Counted from the stretch's first letter, positions 17,231 to 24,205 are shown. The stretch: DNA of 64,000 nucleotides from Winogradskyella haliclonae (GCF_014635865.1 NZ_BMDQ01000001.1:1426001-1490000), one strand, 5' to 3'. A program made the numbers and translations. Notes: a model not told the origin generated them from the sequence alone.

Positions 17231-18082
17231 TTTTATTTCCGAGCCATATAAATTCTTGACGTTGTCTCCAAAATCAAATTTTGTATGCTCAAATGGTGAA
17301 TAGATGAAAAACTGTTTGATTACTTCTGTTGCAAAATCAATTCTCAATGCTGCAACAAAACCCTTGTCTTTATAATTTTCTACCATAATTCCAACCAAAT
17401 AAAATTTTGGAATTCCTTTTTTTCTGTCATTCCAATCTGGAACATACCAAAGTCCACTGCCACTAATTCCTCTTAACTCCTTTGTGATTTGTTTTTTCTT
17501 TGAACCAAATGGCGCAACTTTTCTTTGATATTTTACCAAAATAAAATGGTCAGGGTTAAAACCATGCTTTTCGTATTTATTATCTTTTACTGGATAAGTT
17601 AAAAATTTTACTGGAATTGGTTTAAATTCAGCTTTGCCACTTGTTTTTTTTACTCCTGAAACTGGGTAACCTGCAATTACGTAATATCCACCTTGCTGTA
17701 CTTTATGATTTACTATAATGTTTGATGGATTACAAAAGCCTAAATTACCTCCAACAAAATTTTTGTTCTGTCTTGCTGAAAATTTTAGAATTCCAAAGTC
17801 TATTGGGTTGTCAGTTTTTGAATTTTTATATGATGTTATAACTATTCCGTTTAGCCATACCATTTTTTTATCGGCTCCTGGAACCATCAAATTTGGCCAA
17901 TCTTCTAAATTCAATAAATGTCCAGCACTTATCAAATATCTATCTTCATTAATTTTCAGGAAGATTCCACAGCCTAATGGGATTGCAGAAGGTGGATTAG
18001 GTATACTTAAAATAGGTGTTACTTGTAATGCAGTATTTGCTACATTTTGAGTAAGTATTCCTAATTTTTCATCAAATTCCAT
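17228..18082 (-). CDS. Trypsin-like serine peptidase
   Basis: 284 aa without signal peptide, so probably cytoplasmic. The catalytic triad of a chymotrypsin fold can be read in order: His55 in YLISAGHLL, Asp95 in NPIDFGILK and Ser207 in RGISGSGLW, with the glycine-rich GCGIFLKI strand before the His. It starts 10 bp after the DUF4160-like gene and shares one cassette with it, so they probably act together. Cytoplasmic trypsin-like proteases of this type occur as effectors in bacterial defence systems, but here the role is inference. Confidence 0.75.
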   Translation of the reverse strand: MEFDEKLGILTQNVANTALQVTPILSIPNPPSAIPLGCGIFLKINEDRYLISAGHLLNLEDWPNLMVPGADKKMVWLNGIVITSYKNSKTDNPIDFGILKFSARQNKNFVGGNLGFCNPSNIIVNHKVQQGGYYVIAGYPVSGVKKTSGKAEFKPIPVKFLTYPVKDNKYEKHGFNPDHFILVKYQRKVAPFGSKKKQITKELRGISGSGLWYVPDWNDRKKGIPKFYLVGIMVENYKDKGFVAALRIDFATEVIKQFFIYSPFEHTKFDFGDNVKNLYGSEIK

Positions 18083-18092
18083 TAATTAATTT

Positions 18093-18467
18093 TTAACTTA
18101 AAACAGATAAATCAAAAACTTGCCCTTTTTGCATATTCTCCCAAATTATAAGTAGATTCTCTTTATTTTTAATAATCCATTTCTTTACAATCTTTTCATA
18201 CTTTTTTTCAATCGTACCAGCTAATAATTCTTGATTTTCAATTTCTATACTCGCAACGTGATTTTGTTTGCCAATGTCAATATGAATATGAGGTTTATTG
18301 TGATTTTCTTGATACATTTTGACTTTTACATTTACAAATTTCTTTACAAGATGTTCTTGTAATAATCCTTTTTCTGAATTATTGTTACCATTGAGTAATT
18401 CAATTGACTCAATTGATTGTTTTAGTTCTTTTGTCTCTTCGTAAAGTGTTTTAAGTATTTCTTTCAA
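18093..18467 (-). CDS. DUF4160-like protein
   Basis: 124 aa. Residues 1-35 form a charged helix or coiled coil. Residues 38-115 contain KVKMYQENHNKPHIHID, the conserved core of DUF4160, followed by ASIEIENQELLAGTI and KKWIIKNKENLLIIWENM. DUF4160 proteins are small, of unknown function, and often found in toxin-antitoxin-like or phage-related pairs. It is the first gene of a two-gene cassette with the peptidase, so it may be sensor, substrate or inhibitor of that enzyme. Confidence 0.65.
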   Translation of the reverse strand: MKEILKTLYEETKELKQSIESIELLNGNNNSEKGLLQEHLVKKFVNVKVKMYQENHNKPHIHIDIGKQNHVASIEIENQELLAGTIEKKYEKIVKKWIIKNKENLLIIWENMQKGQVFDLSVLS

Positions 18468-18486
18468 TTCTTTGGTTCGTTCGTTT

Positions 18487-18632
18487 AATTACTGTCAATG
18501 GGTTTGTGTATGATTAGTTACGGAAAAGGACGTGAGTCATTTTCCGCCGTAACCGAAAGATAATTAATTGTGGCTGAATTTCCTCTCGGAAATTCAGCCA
18601 CAATTAATTATACATGTTGTTGTAAGTAGTTA
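18487..18632 (-). other. attC-like site 6 with a 23-bp perfect palindrome
   Basis: Right core GTTGTAAGTAGTTA is at 18619-18632 and left core AATTACTGTCAATGGG at 18487-18502. Inside lies a perfect 23-bp inverted repeat (18561-18583 with 18588-18610, loop TCTC), plus the shared CCGTAACCGAAAGATA block. On a single strand it would fold into an extended hairpin, as attC sites do. Confidence 0.68.
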
Positions 18633-19196
18633 TTTATTTTGGTTTTCAATCAGTTTAGTTGCTTTAATTAGATTTAAAAGAGCCTTAATAAAGAAAATAG
18701 ATAAGGTAGACTTGAAAATAAAGACAAAAGTCAGAATCCAATTGTTATTCGAATCGATTTGAGAAATCTTGATGTGATAGGTTTCTAAAAAATCAAACAT
18801 AACAGACCTAATGAAATTATCAATTGCATATATCATCCATTCATAATCATAAGGCGGATTAGGAATAGATACTGAATTTATTACAAATAAGCTACTATCA
18901 TATAGAAAAAGTTGGTGACATATTAAACCAAATACTACTACAAATCCAAATGGTGGAATTAAACTCGGGTTCAAGTCTAATTTAGAATCTCGAGAATCAA
19001 TATCTGCCTTTATACTCGATTGAGCTTTTTTGTATTTAAAAGCAAATGTTAAAGACCTATAACCAAACCAAATAAAAAATAAGATATAAACTACTAATAA
19101 AACTGGATAATAAGTTTTTAATTGAGAAAGAGTTAATCCAGAAGTTATAGCTATAAGTATTGAAAAGGTTAAGTCATAAATCAGTTTTCTATTCAT
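18630..19196 (-). CDS. Small membrane protein of unknown function
   Basis: 188 aa with four hydrophobic segments (about 7-24, 28-50, 82-103, 150-175) and a charged loop KAQSSIKADIDSRDSKLD between the second and third. No family was recognised. The stop codon abuts the right core of site 6 and the start lies 15 bp after the array boundary, so this is the first cassette. Cassette-borne small membrane proteins are often toxins or abortive infection factors; that is only a possibility here. Confidence 0.6.
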   Translation of the reverse strand: MNRKLIYDLTFSILIAITSGLTLSQLKTYYPVLLVVYILFFIWFGYRSLTFAFKYKKAQSSIKADIDSRDSKLDLNPSLIPPFGFVVVFGLICHQLFLYDSSLFVINSVSIPNPPYDYEWMIYAIDNFIRSVMFDFLETYHIKISQIDSNNNWILTFVFIFKSTLSIFFIKALLNLIKATKLIENQNK

Positions 19197-19210
19197 TCTT
19201 GGGTTTTACT

Positions 19211-19223
19211 AATTACTTACAAC
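19211..19223 (-). other. Upstream boundary of the cassette array (candidate attI or array-edge core)
   Basis: On the minus strand this reads GTTGTAAGTAATT and matches the right core of the first cassette (GTTGTAAGTAGTT, 18619) in 12 of 13 bases. No folded arms lie upstream of it, unlike the internal sites, so it may be where the array joins an attI-like or chromosomal sequence. Confidence 0.45.
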
Positions 19224-19955
19224 TACTGGATATAAAGAAACTTCTTTATGTCTAAAGATAAGGGAATAAAATTAATACTTTTTTGTAATTATTTGGTGTA
19301 TTTACATCGATATGTAAGTTCCTGATTTTGTGATGATATTTGAAGTTAAAAAGAAGTAATAAACCATAAAGACCATGAACCCTATAGTTTAATATAGGTT
19401 GGAATTTCATATATAGAAAAATCGCAAATATTCTTTAAAATTTAATGGATTATCAACGATACTGTCAACCAAAAGAATAACCCTTTGAAATCATTTGATT
19501 ACAAAGGGTTTTGCGGAGAAAAAGGGATTCAAAATTCATACTAAAAATTTAAACAGACGGAATGAAATTTTCGGATAAATAAGTAGCTTAAAGACAATTA
19601 GGAGGTTCTTAAAACAGCAAGTACTTAAACCTAAATAGACACCTAAAAATATAAAGTCTAGTAATAATAAAGCATACTGGGCCTATTTGTGGAGTCGACG
19701 GCGCAAAAGTTGAATTACTTTGATGAAGATTTACAAAAGTCACTTATTAGAATTAATGAGTAGTAGTATTTAATCGATATATGTCAACTGTCTAGCCTAT
19801 TAATTCTATTTTGACTCACTATTTGAAGGCATTTGATTCGTCGTCGCAATAATTTGACTAAATTCGTTAAATAAACATGAAGAAAATATTTAATCCTATA
19901 AGATTGTAGTTTAAATCTAAACATATTTACAAAGCGTTAGCTGTTGTTCTGTCTG
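19224..19955. other. Gene-free stretch between the two accessory elements
   Basis: About 730 bp with no supportable gene. It contains repeat copy B (19453-19530) and a GTGGAGTCG at 19689-19697 that also occurs at the edge of ssrA (23814). The rest is AT-rich without clear motifs. Confidence 0.6.
19453..19530. repeat. Right copy (B) of the flanking direct repeat, with terminator-like hairpin and tRNA-end-like tail
   Basis: It starts TCAACGATACTGTCAACC and matches 13366-13436. It contains a perfect 9-bp inverted repeat AACCCTTTG/CAAAGGGTT (19479-19487, 19502-19510), followed by TTTTGCGGAGAAAAAGGG. That tail resembles the antisense of a tRNA-Ser 3' end with its terminator, but is too decayed to be a tRNA. 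Confidence 0.5.
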
Positions 19956-20090
19956 AAAAATCGCCAAATTTTAATGTCACACGAATAACATTTACTAATG
20001 CTCATGCTTTAGGCGTGGGTTAGTACTTGTGTGTGACTAGGTGTTTGGCGATACCTTCAGATATCAAGGTTTGAAACCCCACGCTTTTTT
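19956..20090 (+). other. Structured noncoding block with a nested stem and an alternative terminator-like stem
   Basis: One long imperfect stem is built from ATCGCCAAA/TTTGGCGAT (19960-19968, 20044-20052), GTCACAC/GTGTGAC (19976, 20031) and ACTAA..CATGC/GCGTG..TTAGT (19994-20007, 20013-20024). Downstream AACCCCACGC (20075-20084), followed by six T, can instead pair with GCGTGGGTT (20013-20021). It ends 28 bp before the lipoprotein start. Either a 5' leader with terminator/antiterminator folds or a small RNA is possible. Confidence 0.45.
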
Positions 20091-20117
20091 ATACAATTAA
20101 TTCATCAAGGGGTTTTG

Positions 20118-20597
20118 ATGAGACAAAAATTATTTAAGATGAGAACAAGTAAGATAGTGTTATTAATTTTAGTATGCTTCTTTAGCATTGGCTGTAAAGA
20201 AAATCAATCTCGTAAAAAAACTCCAGAAGAACTAAGACATGAACTAAAACAAAATGAACAATCAAACCCTCTGGATTATATCTCAGTTGCTGAGGCTATT
20301 ATGACACCACAAAGAAAAAAGGTAAAAAAAGCTGTGTTATTTAAAAAAGCAAAATATGTCGATGACGGAGCTATAATTAATGGATATATTCAAAATAAAG
20401 CTTCTTTGGCTAAGTTTAAAGATGTGAAACTAAAAGTTACTTATTACTCAAATACTAAATCAATTATTTCTGAAAAAACATTTATTCTTTATGAGTATTA
20501 TTATCCAAACACTTCTGAGAGTTTTACTATTAAAGTATATCCACCAGAATCATATAGCACTTTAAATATAAACGTTATTAATGCAATTGGTGAGTAA
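20118..20597 (+). CDS. Small lipoprotein, FxLYD-like
   Basis: 159 aa from the ATG at 20118 (a TTG three bases earlier is also in frame). A lipobox FSIGC sits near residue 26. The mature part has a charged linker, then a beta-rich region (about 85-155) with IINGYIQNKASLAKFKDVKLKV and a paired YYSNTKSIISEKTF strand, resembling the FxLYD/DUF3426 fold of unknown role. It follows a structured leader and stands alone. It is probably cargo of the recombinase element. Confidence 0.6.
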   Translation: MRQKLFKMRTSKIVLLILVCFFSIGCKENQSRKKTPEELRHELKQNEQSNPLDYISVAEAIMTPQRKKVKKAVLFKKAKYVDDGAIINGYIQNKASLAKFKDVKLKVTYYSNTKSIISEKTFILYEYYYPNTSESFTIKVYPPESYSTLNINVINAIGE

Positions 20598-21170
20598 TAA
20601 TTAGTGGATAAATAAGTATATGATTGGACAGCGCAACTTGTCTTCTAATAAAAATTATTAAAAACAATAATTTTCTGTATTTGTATAGGCAAAAGGTTTT
20701 CAGAAATAGAGTTTTTGGTTCTACTCACCTAAAGTTTTGATTGATTAAACTAGAATTTAACAAACTCAGTTTAACTCAGGATTTATCGTAATTCTTTGTC
20801 GTGCCATTATTATTAATGCATTACGATACTAAATCAATCTATAATTGATTAAATCGATAGTTACGATACGATTAAAACGATTCGTTAATTTAAGTTGGAC
20901 TTTTTACTTAATACGATAATAATAGTATTTATCATGTCTCTCAACGGAATAATAAATTTCAATCATATATTCTTAAAAGCTTTTGGTTCTAGGTGGTGAT
21001 TTAATACTATGATTAAAGTAGGTTATTTCAGGTTCTAACATGATAAAAATTGTTTTTGGACATATCATTTTTAATAAAACTACTTCAAGTACTAAAGCAT
21101 AAGAAAGTCGATGTCTTTATTACAAATATTAAAAGTTGATTTTAAAGCAAACTTTTAATATTTTAGCATC
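20598..21170. other. Gene-free AT-rich stretch upstream of the MerR-like gene
   Basis: About 570 bp without a supportable gene. It contains the TACGATA motif cluster (20784-20919) described separately and presumably the promoter of the recombinase operon. No clear TANNTTTG box could be chosen with confidence. Confidence 0.55.
20784..20919. repeat. Cluster of four TACGATA motifs with a nearby palindrome
   Basis: TACGATA occurs inverted at 20784-20790 and direct at 20822, 20862 and 20912; two copies extend to TTACGATAC (20821, 20861) spaced 40 bp apart. Between them lies AATCAAT/ATTGATT (20833-20850). Such a cluster upstream of a MerR-like gene and a recombinase could be regulator binding sites or recombination accessory sites. 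Confidence 0.45.
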
Positions 21171-22082
21171 ATGATTAATCTAAAAGACTATTACAAAAAT
21201 TTCAAAGCTAATAATGAGTTATTTGAAATCCTTAGGGAACGTCGATTCAAAAAAACTGAAATGGATGTTGTCTATGATGATTTTGTCAGATGGGAGAAAA
21301 ACGGATTGCTATGGAGTGAATTTGAAGATAAGCATCATCATAGAAAGTATAGCTATGTTTACTATACATGGGTCAAGTTAGTAGAACAGTTACGTCAGTT
21401 TGGGTTTGATTATCAAATCATCAAAACGTTCAAGTGTAGTTTATCTGAAACATTTGATAATGATTTTTATAAATTGGCAATAGAAGAAAAGCGTGAACTT
21501 TTACTTGAATATTGTTCAGAAGAAGAATTGAACAGGTTTAATGATGAAATTGAGAATGAAGTTGAAGAAGAAAATCCAATAACTGCTTTTGAGAGTTTCA
21601 TCCTAAATGTGATCAATCACAATGATATCGTAAGTCTACTCTTTTTTCATAATAAACCACATTTTTATGTACCTATTTCTGGTGAGATATTGAAAGAATT
21701 TGAACTAAGACCTGAAGCTTCTGAGTACTTTGAATACCTAAAAGAATCTCACGTGAGTATCTCCATTAATGAAATAACTAGAAGCTTCATTAATAATGAT
21801 ATTCCTTCAGATATAAGAAGTGAGAAATTCACATCGATACTTACTGAGCAAGAACATAATGCGCTTAAGCTTATAAGAAAAGACTATAAAAACCTAAAAT
21901 CTGTATTGATTACAACAAAGGATGATCAATTAAATATGATAGAATTAGAGACAGTTAAAAAAGCTAATGCCGAAAGTATGTTTATCCATCATTTTAAAAA
22001 AGGAGATTATAAATCAATGCATATAACAACAGTTGACGGCAAAGTTGTTTATATAACGGATAATGAAAAACATAAATTATGA
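21171..22082 (+). CDS. MerR-like HTH protein upstream of a serine recombinase
   Basis: 303 aa. Residues ~30-100 fit a MerR-type winged helix: VRWEKNGLL, then RKYSYVYYTWVKLVEQLRQFG and a FDYQIIKTF helix. The middle (about 115-240) is acidic and helical; the C-terminus (255-300) has a beta-rich MHITTVDGKVVYITD segment. No effector domain was recognised. Its stop overlaps an ATG (ATGA at 22079), pointing to a coupled operon with the recombinase. It probably regulates the element or takes part in excision; this is inferred from position. Confidence 0.55.
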   Translation: MINLKDYYKNFKANNELFEILRERRFKKTEMDVVYDDFVRWEKNGLLWSEFEDKHHHRKYSYVYYTWVKLVEQLRQFGFDYQIIKTFKCSLSETFDNDFYKLAIEEKRELLLEYCSEEELNRFNDEIENEVEEENPITAFESFILNVINHNDIVSLLFFHNKPHFYVPISGEILKEFELRPEASEYFEYLKESHVSISINEITRSFINNDIPSDIRSEKFTSILTEQEHNALKLIRKDYKNLKSVLITTKDDQLNMIELETVKKANAESMFIHHFKKGDYKSMHITTVDGKVVYITDNEKHKL

Positions 22083-22192
22083 TACTGAAGACCTCAGATC
22101 GATTCAAGAATAGCTATCCTGTCATAAACAATGAAGGTGATGCACATGTTAATTTAACATGTTTTCAATTAATAAGGCAAAAACTATTTTAA
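22079..22192 (+). CDS. Possible 37-aa ORF overlapping the MerR-like gene
   Basis: The ATG at 22079 overlaps the upstream TGA (ATGA) and the frame runs 37 codons to TAA at 22190. It overlaps the better-supported 47-aa ORF in another frame. It has no recognisable features and may be spurious, but ATGA overlaps are typical of coupled genes. Confidence 0.2.
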   Translation: MILKTSDRFKNSYPVINNEGDAHVNLTCFQLIRQKLF

Positions 22193-22302
22193 ATGCCAAT
22201 AGAGAAGAAAAATTAAATAATGACCAAGTAAAACAGGTTTTAGAACTTTTAGAAGTATTTGCTCGAATGAGTGTAGAACAATTTAATAAGCAACAAGAAT
22301 GA
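22159..22302 (+). CDS. 47-aa protein coupled to the serine recombinase
   Basis: A short frame from ATG at 22159 to TGA at 22300-22302. The TGA overlaps the recombinase ATG (ATGA at 22299), so the two are probably translationally coupled. The product is charged and helical (NREEKLNNDQVKQVLELLEV) with no cysteines or membrane segment. It could be a small accessory factor, for example a directionality factor or subunit of the recombinase; no homology is recognised. Confidence 0.5.
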   Translation: MFSINKAKTILNANREEKLNNDQVKQVLELLEVFARMSVEQFNKQQE

Positions 22303-23888
22303 AAAAGACAGCAGTAATTATGTCACGCGTTAGTAGTGATGATCAAGTTAGAGGCTACAGTCTGGATGTTCAGTTTGAACAATTGACCAAATACTGTCAA
22401 AGACATGATGTAGAGATATTAAAGCATTACAGAGAAGATCATTCGGCAAAAAACTTCAATCGACCAGAGTTTCAAAAATTTTTGGAATATGCTAAACAGC
22501 ACAAAAATCAAATTGACTATTTACTCGTAACCACCTGGGATCGATTCTCAAGAAATATGACTGATGCTAATTTAATGCTCAGAACATTAAAAGGTTTAGG
22601 AATAGAAGTACAAGCAATAGAGCAACCTATTGATTTTTCTATACCAGAGAGTAAAGCGATGTTGGCTATTTATTTAGTCTTTCCAGAAATTGATAACGAC
22701 AGACGTTCTCTTAAGATTAGAGGAGGTATAAGAGGTTCTCTAAAAGCAGGGAGATGGTGTAGGCAGGCGCCAATGGGATACAGAAATACAAGAGATAATA
22801 AAAACAAACCTATAATTGTCCCAAGTGAGAAAGCAGAGTATATTCAATATGCTTTTAACCAAATTATAAAAGGAAAATCACAAGTAGAGATACGAAAGGA
22901 TATAAAGAACAAAGGAGTTATTATTAGTAGAAATAATATCTCACTTATTTTAAGAAATCCAATGTATATGGGAAAGATTCTAGTTCCTGCAAAAGATGAT
23001 GAACCAAAAGTTTTAGTTGAAGGACTACATCAAGGAATCATATCTGAAGAGGTTTTTTATCAAGTCCAAAATATCTTGAGTAAACGAAAAAAGAAATCGA
23101 ATAGACCAATTTATAATTCAATGAGAGAAGAGTTGCCACTCAGAGGGTTGATATACTGCTCTAATTGTCAAAGCAAAATGACTGGAAGTCCTTCAAGAAG
23201 CCAGAATGGAAAGCAATATTTCTACTATCATTGCAACCATTGTAAAAAAGATAGAATCTCGGCAATAAACGCAAACAAGACTATTGAATCTATATTGGAT
23301 GATTTCAAATTCTCGAGAGGAGCAGAGACCATTTATGAAATGATGGTTCAGAAGTTATTATCTGGTAATGAAAAACAAGCAGCAATAAAAAGAAAGAAAT
23401 TAAATGCTGAAATAGATCAAACTACAAAACGATTGGAAAAGCTTCAGGACTTATATGTTGATGATAAAATAGATATAGAATCTTATTCAGAAACTTATGA
23501 CAGATATTGTTTGAAACGTGAAGCATTAAAACAAGAGCTTAAAAGTTTGCAAACAGTGAATAGTCAATATAGAACATGGCTTAATAGAGGTGTTCACCTG
23601 CTAAAGAATATGAAGGAGTATTACAATAAATCATCAGTTAAACAAAAACAAAAACTACTGAGTTCGATATTTCCTGAAAATCTCTTTTTTGAAGATAATA
23701 AATGTCGAACTACAAGAATTAATGACGTTTTGCGCTTTATGTTGCAGATAGATAATGAGTTAGGTAATAAAAAAAGAGGACAATTTTCAAATAAATTGAA
23801 ATTGTCCTCTCGAGTGGAGTCGGAGAGAATCGAACTCTCGTCCAAACAAGTAACCAAAGAGCTTTCTACACGTTTATTCTATTCTTAG
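22299..23888 (+). CDS. Large serine recombinase (site-specific integrase) targeting ssrA
   Basis: 529 aa. The N-terminal resolvase domain (about 1-150) shows IMSRVSSDDQ with the likely nucleophile Ser12 and the arginine-rich WDRFSRNMTDANLM. The recombinase domain follows (about 160-270), then a zinc ribbon with CSNCQSK (near 287) and CNHCKKD (near 312), and a coiled coil (about 345-410). The last ~25 codons (23815-23888) are antisense to the ssrA 3' end, and codons just before carry the ssrA terminator. Gene and target site therefore overlap, which is strong evidence for integration at ssrA. Confidence 0.93.
   Translation: MKKTAVIMSRVSSDDQVRGYSLDVQFEQLTKYCQRHDVEILKHYREDHSAKNFNRPEFQKFLEYAKQHKNQIDYLLVTTWDRFSRNMTDANLMLRTLKGLGIEVQAIEQPIDFSIPESKAMLAIYLVFPEIDNDRRSLKIRGGIRGSLKAGRWCRQAPMGYRNTRDNKNKPIIVPSEKAEYIQYAFNQIIKGKSQVEIRKDIKNKGVIISRNNISLILRNPMYMGKILVPAKDDEPKVLVEGLHQGIISEEVFYQVQNILSKRKKKSNRPIYNSMREELPLRGLIYCSNCQSKMTGSPSRSQNGKQYFYYHCNHCKKDRISAINANKTIESILDDFKFSRGAETIYEMMVQKLLSGNEKQAAIKRKKLNAEIDQTTKRLEKLQDLYVDDKIDIESYSETYDRYCLKREALKQELKSLQTVNSQYRTWLNRGVHLLKNMKEYYNKSSVKQKQKLLSSIFPENLFFEDNKCRTTRINDVLRFMLQIDNELGNKKRGQFSNKLKLSSRVESERIELSSKQVTKELSTRLFYS
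23768..23810 (-). terminator. Rho-independent terminator of ssrA, embedded in the recombinase coding sequence
   Basis: A perfect 12-bp stem AGAGGACAATTT/AAATTGTCCTCT (23775-23786 and 23799-23810) with a 12-nt loop. On the minus strand it is followed by a run of eight T. It begins 5 bp after the tmRNA 3' end. Confidence 0.85.
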
Positions 23889-24205
23889 ATTTTCGATAAT
23901 AAGCTGGCAAAAGACAGCCTACTTATTACTTAGCTTCTTAATCTCGAAAGGGCATCAAAGCGCTACCCAATCTTAGTTAATATTTACGATGCCTCTAAAT
24001 AGAACGCCACTAACCAAGGCTTTCTGGAGACATTTAGCTTGCTCACCTTGTGAGCCTAGGCCAATCTTACTATAATTCAGATTATGCAGCTAAAGCGTAG
24101 TTATTCTCGCCGTTTAAAATTTGGTCTAGCCTTTTACGTGTTTCAATGCCATTACACGACGTGCTTACCATTTCATTAATCTCGCTGTCAAAACCAGTCG
24201 ACCCC
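23815..24205 (-). ncRNA. ssrA: Transfer-messenger RNA (tmRNA)
   Basis: 391 nt. The 5' end GGGGTCGACTGG and 3' end CGACTCCA pair into a 7-bp acceptor stem (one G-U); the CCA is not encoded. The T-arm GAGTTCGATTCTC is intact. The tag frame (24111 to 24082) reads GENNYALAA then TAA, the typical Flavobacteriaceae degradation tag. tmRNA rescues ribosomes stalled on broken messages. The 3' end is overlapped antisense by the serine recombinase, but the mature sequence looks complete. Confidence 0.96.

Larger units (their letters stand above)
13436..19223 (-). mobile_element. Gene-cassette array with attC-like sites and no integrase (CALIN-type)
   Basis: Six modules are read on the minus strand. Each is one gene (two in one case, none in another) followed by a folded site that begins at or overlaps the stop codon. 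The sites share a right core near GTTGGCA, an inner box CTATACAC / GTGTATGG, and in three of them the segment CCGTAACCGAAAGATA next to a GGAAAATCA-type hairpin. For each module the first ~13 bases are the near-complement of its own last ~13 bases, but differ between modules. This is what integron cassettes show, because both ends come from one attC. No intI is in the window. Confidence 0.72.
19689..23822 (+). mobile_element. Candidate ~4.1-kb serine-recombinase element inserted at the 3' end of ssrA
   Basis: The right end is clear: the recombinase frame enters the ssrA 3' end at 23815. The left end is proposed at GTGGAGTCG (19689-19697), a 9-base match to 23814-23822. Between them lie a structured noncoding block, a lipoprotein gene, a TACGATA motif cluster, a MerR-like gene, small coupled ORFs and the recombinase, all on the plus strand. 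The left border is weakly supported; the element might extend further left. Confidence 0.45.

Noticed and set aside
17718..18050. 110-codon plus-strand frame
   Set aside because: Antisense to the trypsin-like peptidase, which has a readable catalytic triad; no motifs of its own.
13436..19223. CRISPR array
   Set aside because: The repeated elements are 44-146 bp, imperfect, folded and separated by whole genes; no short regular repeats or cas genes are present.
19500..19530. Functional tRNA-Ser gene
   Set aside because: Only a decayed 3'-end-like tail is visible; no anticodon arm or acceptor partner follows.
19956..20090. Retron-type msr/msd RNA
   Set aside because: The nested stem is suggestive, but no reverse transcriptase gene lies in the window, so a regulatory leader is the simpler reading.
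13295..24205. Prophage
   Set aside because: A recombinase and defence-like genes are present, but no capsid, portal, terminase, tail or lysis genes.
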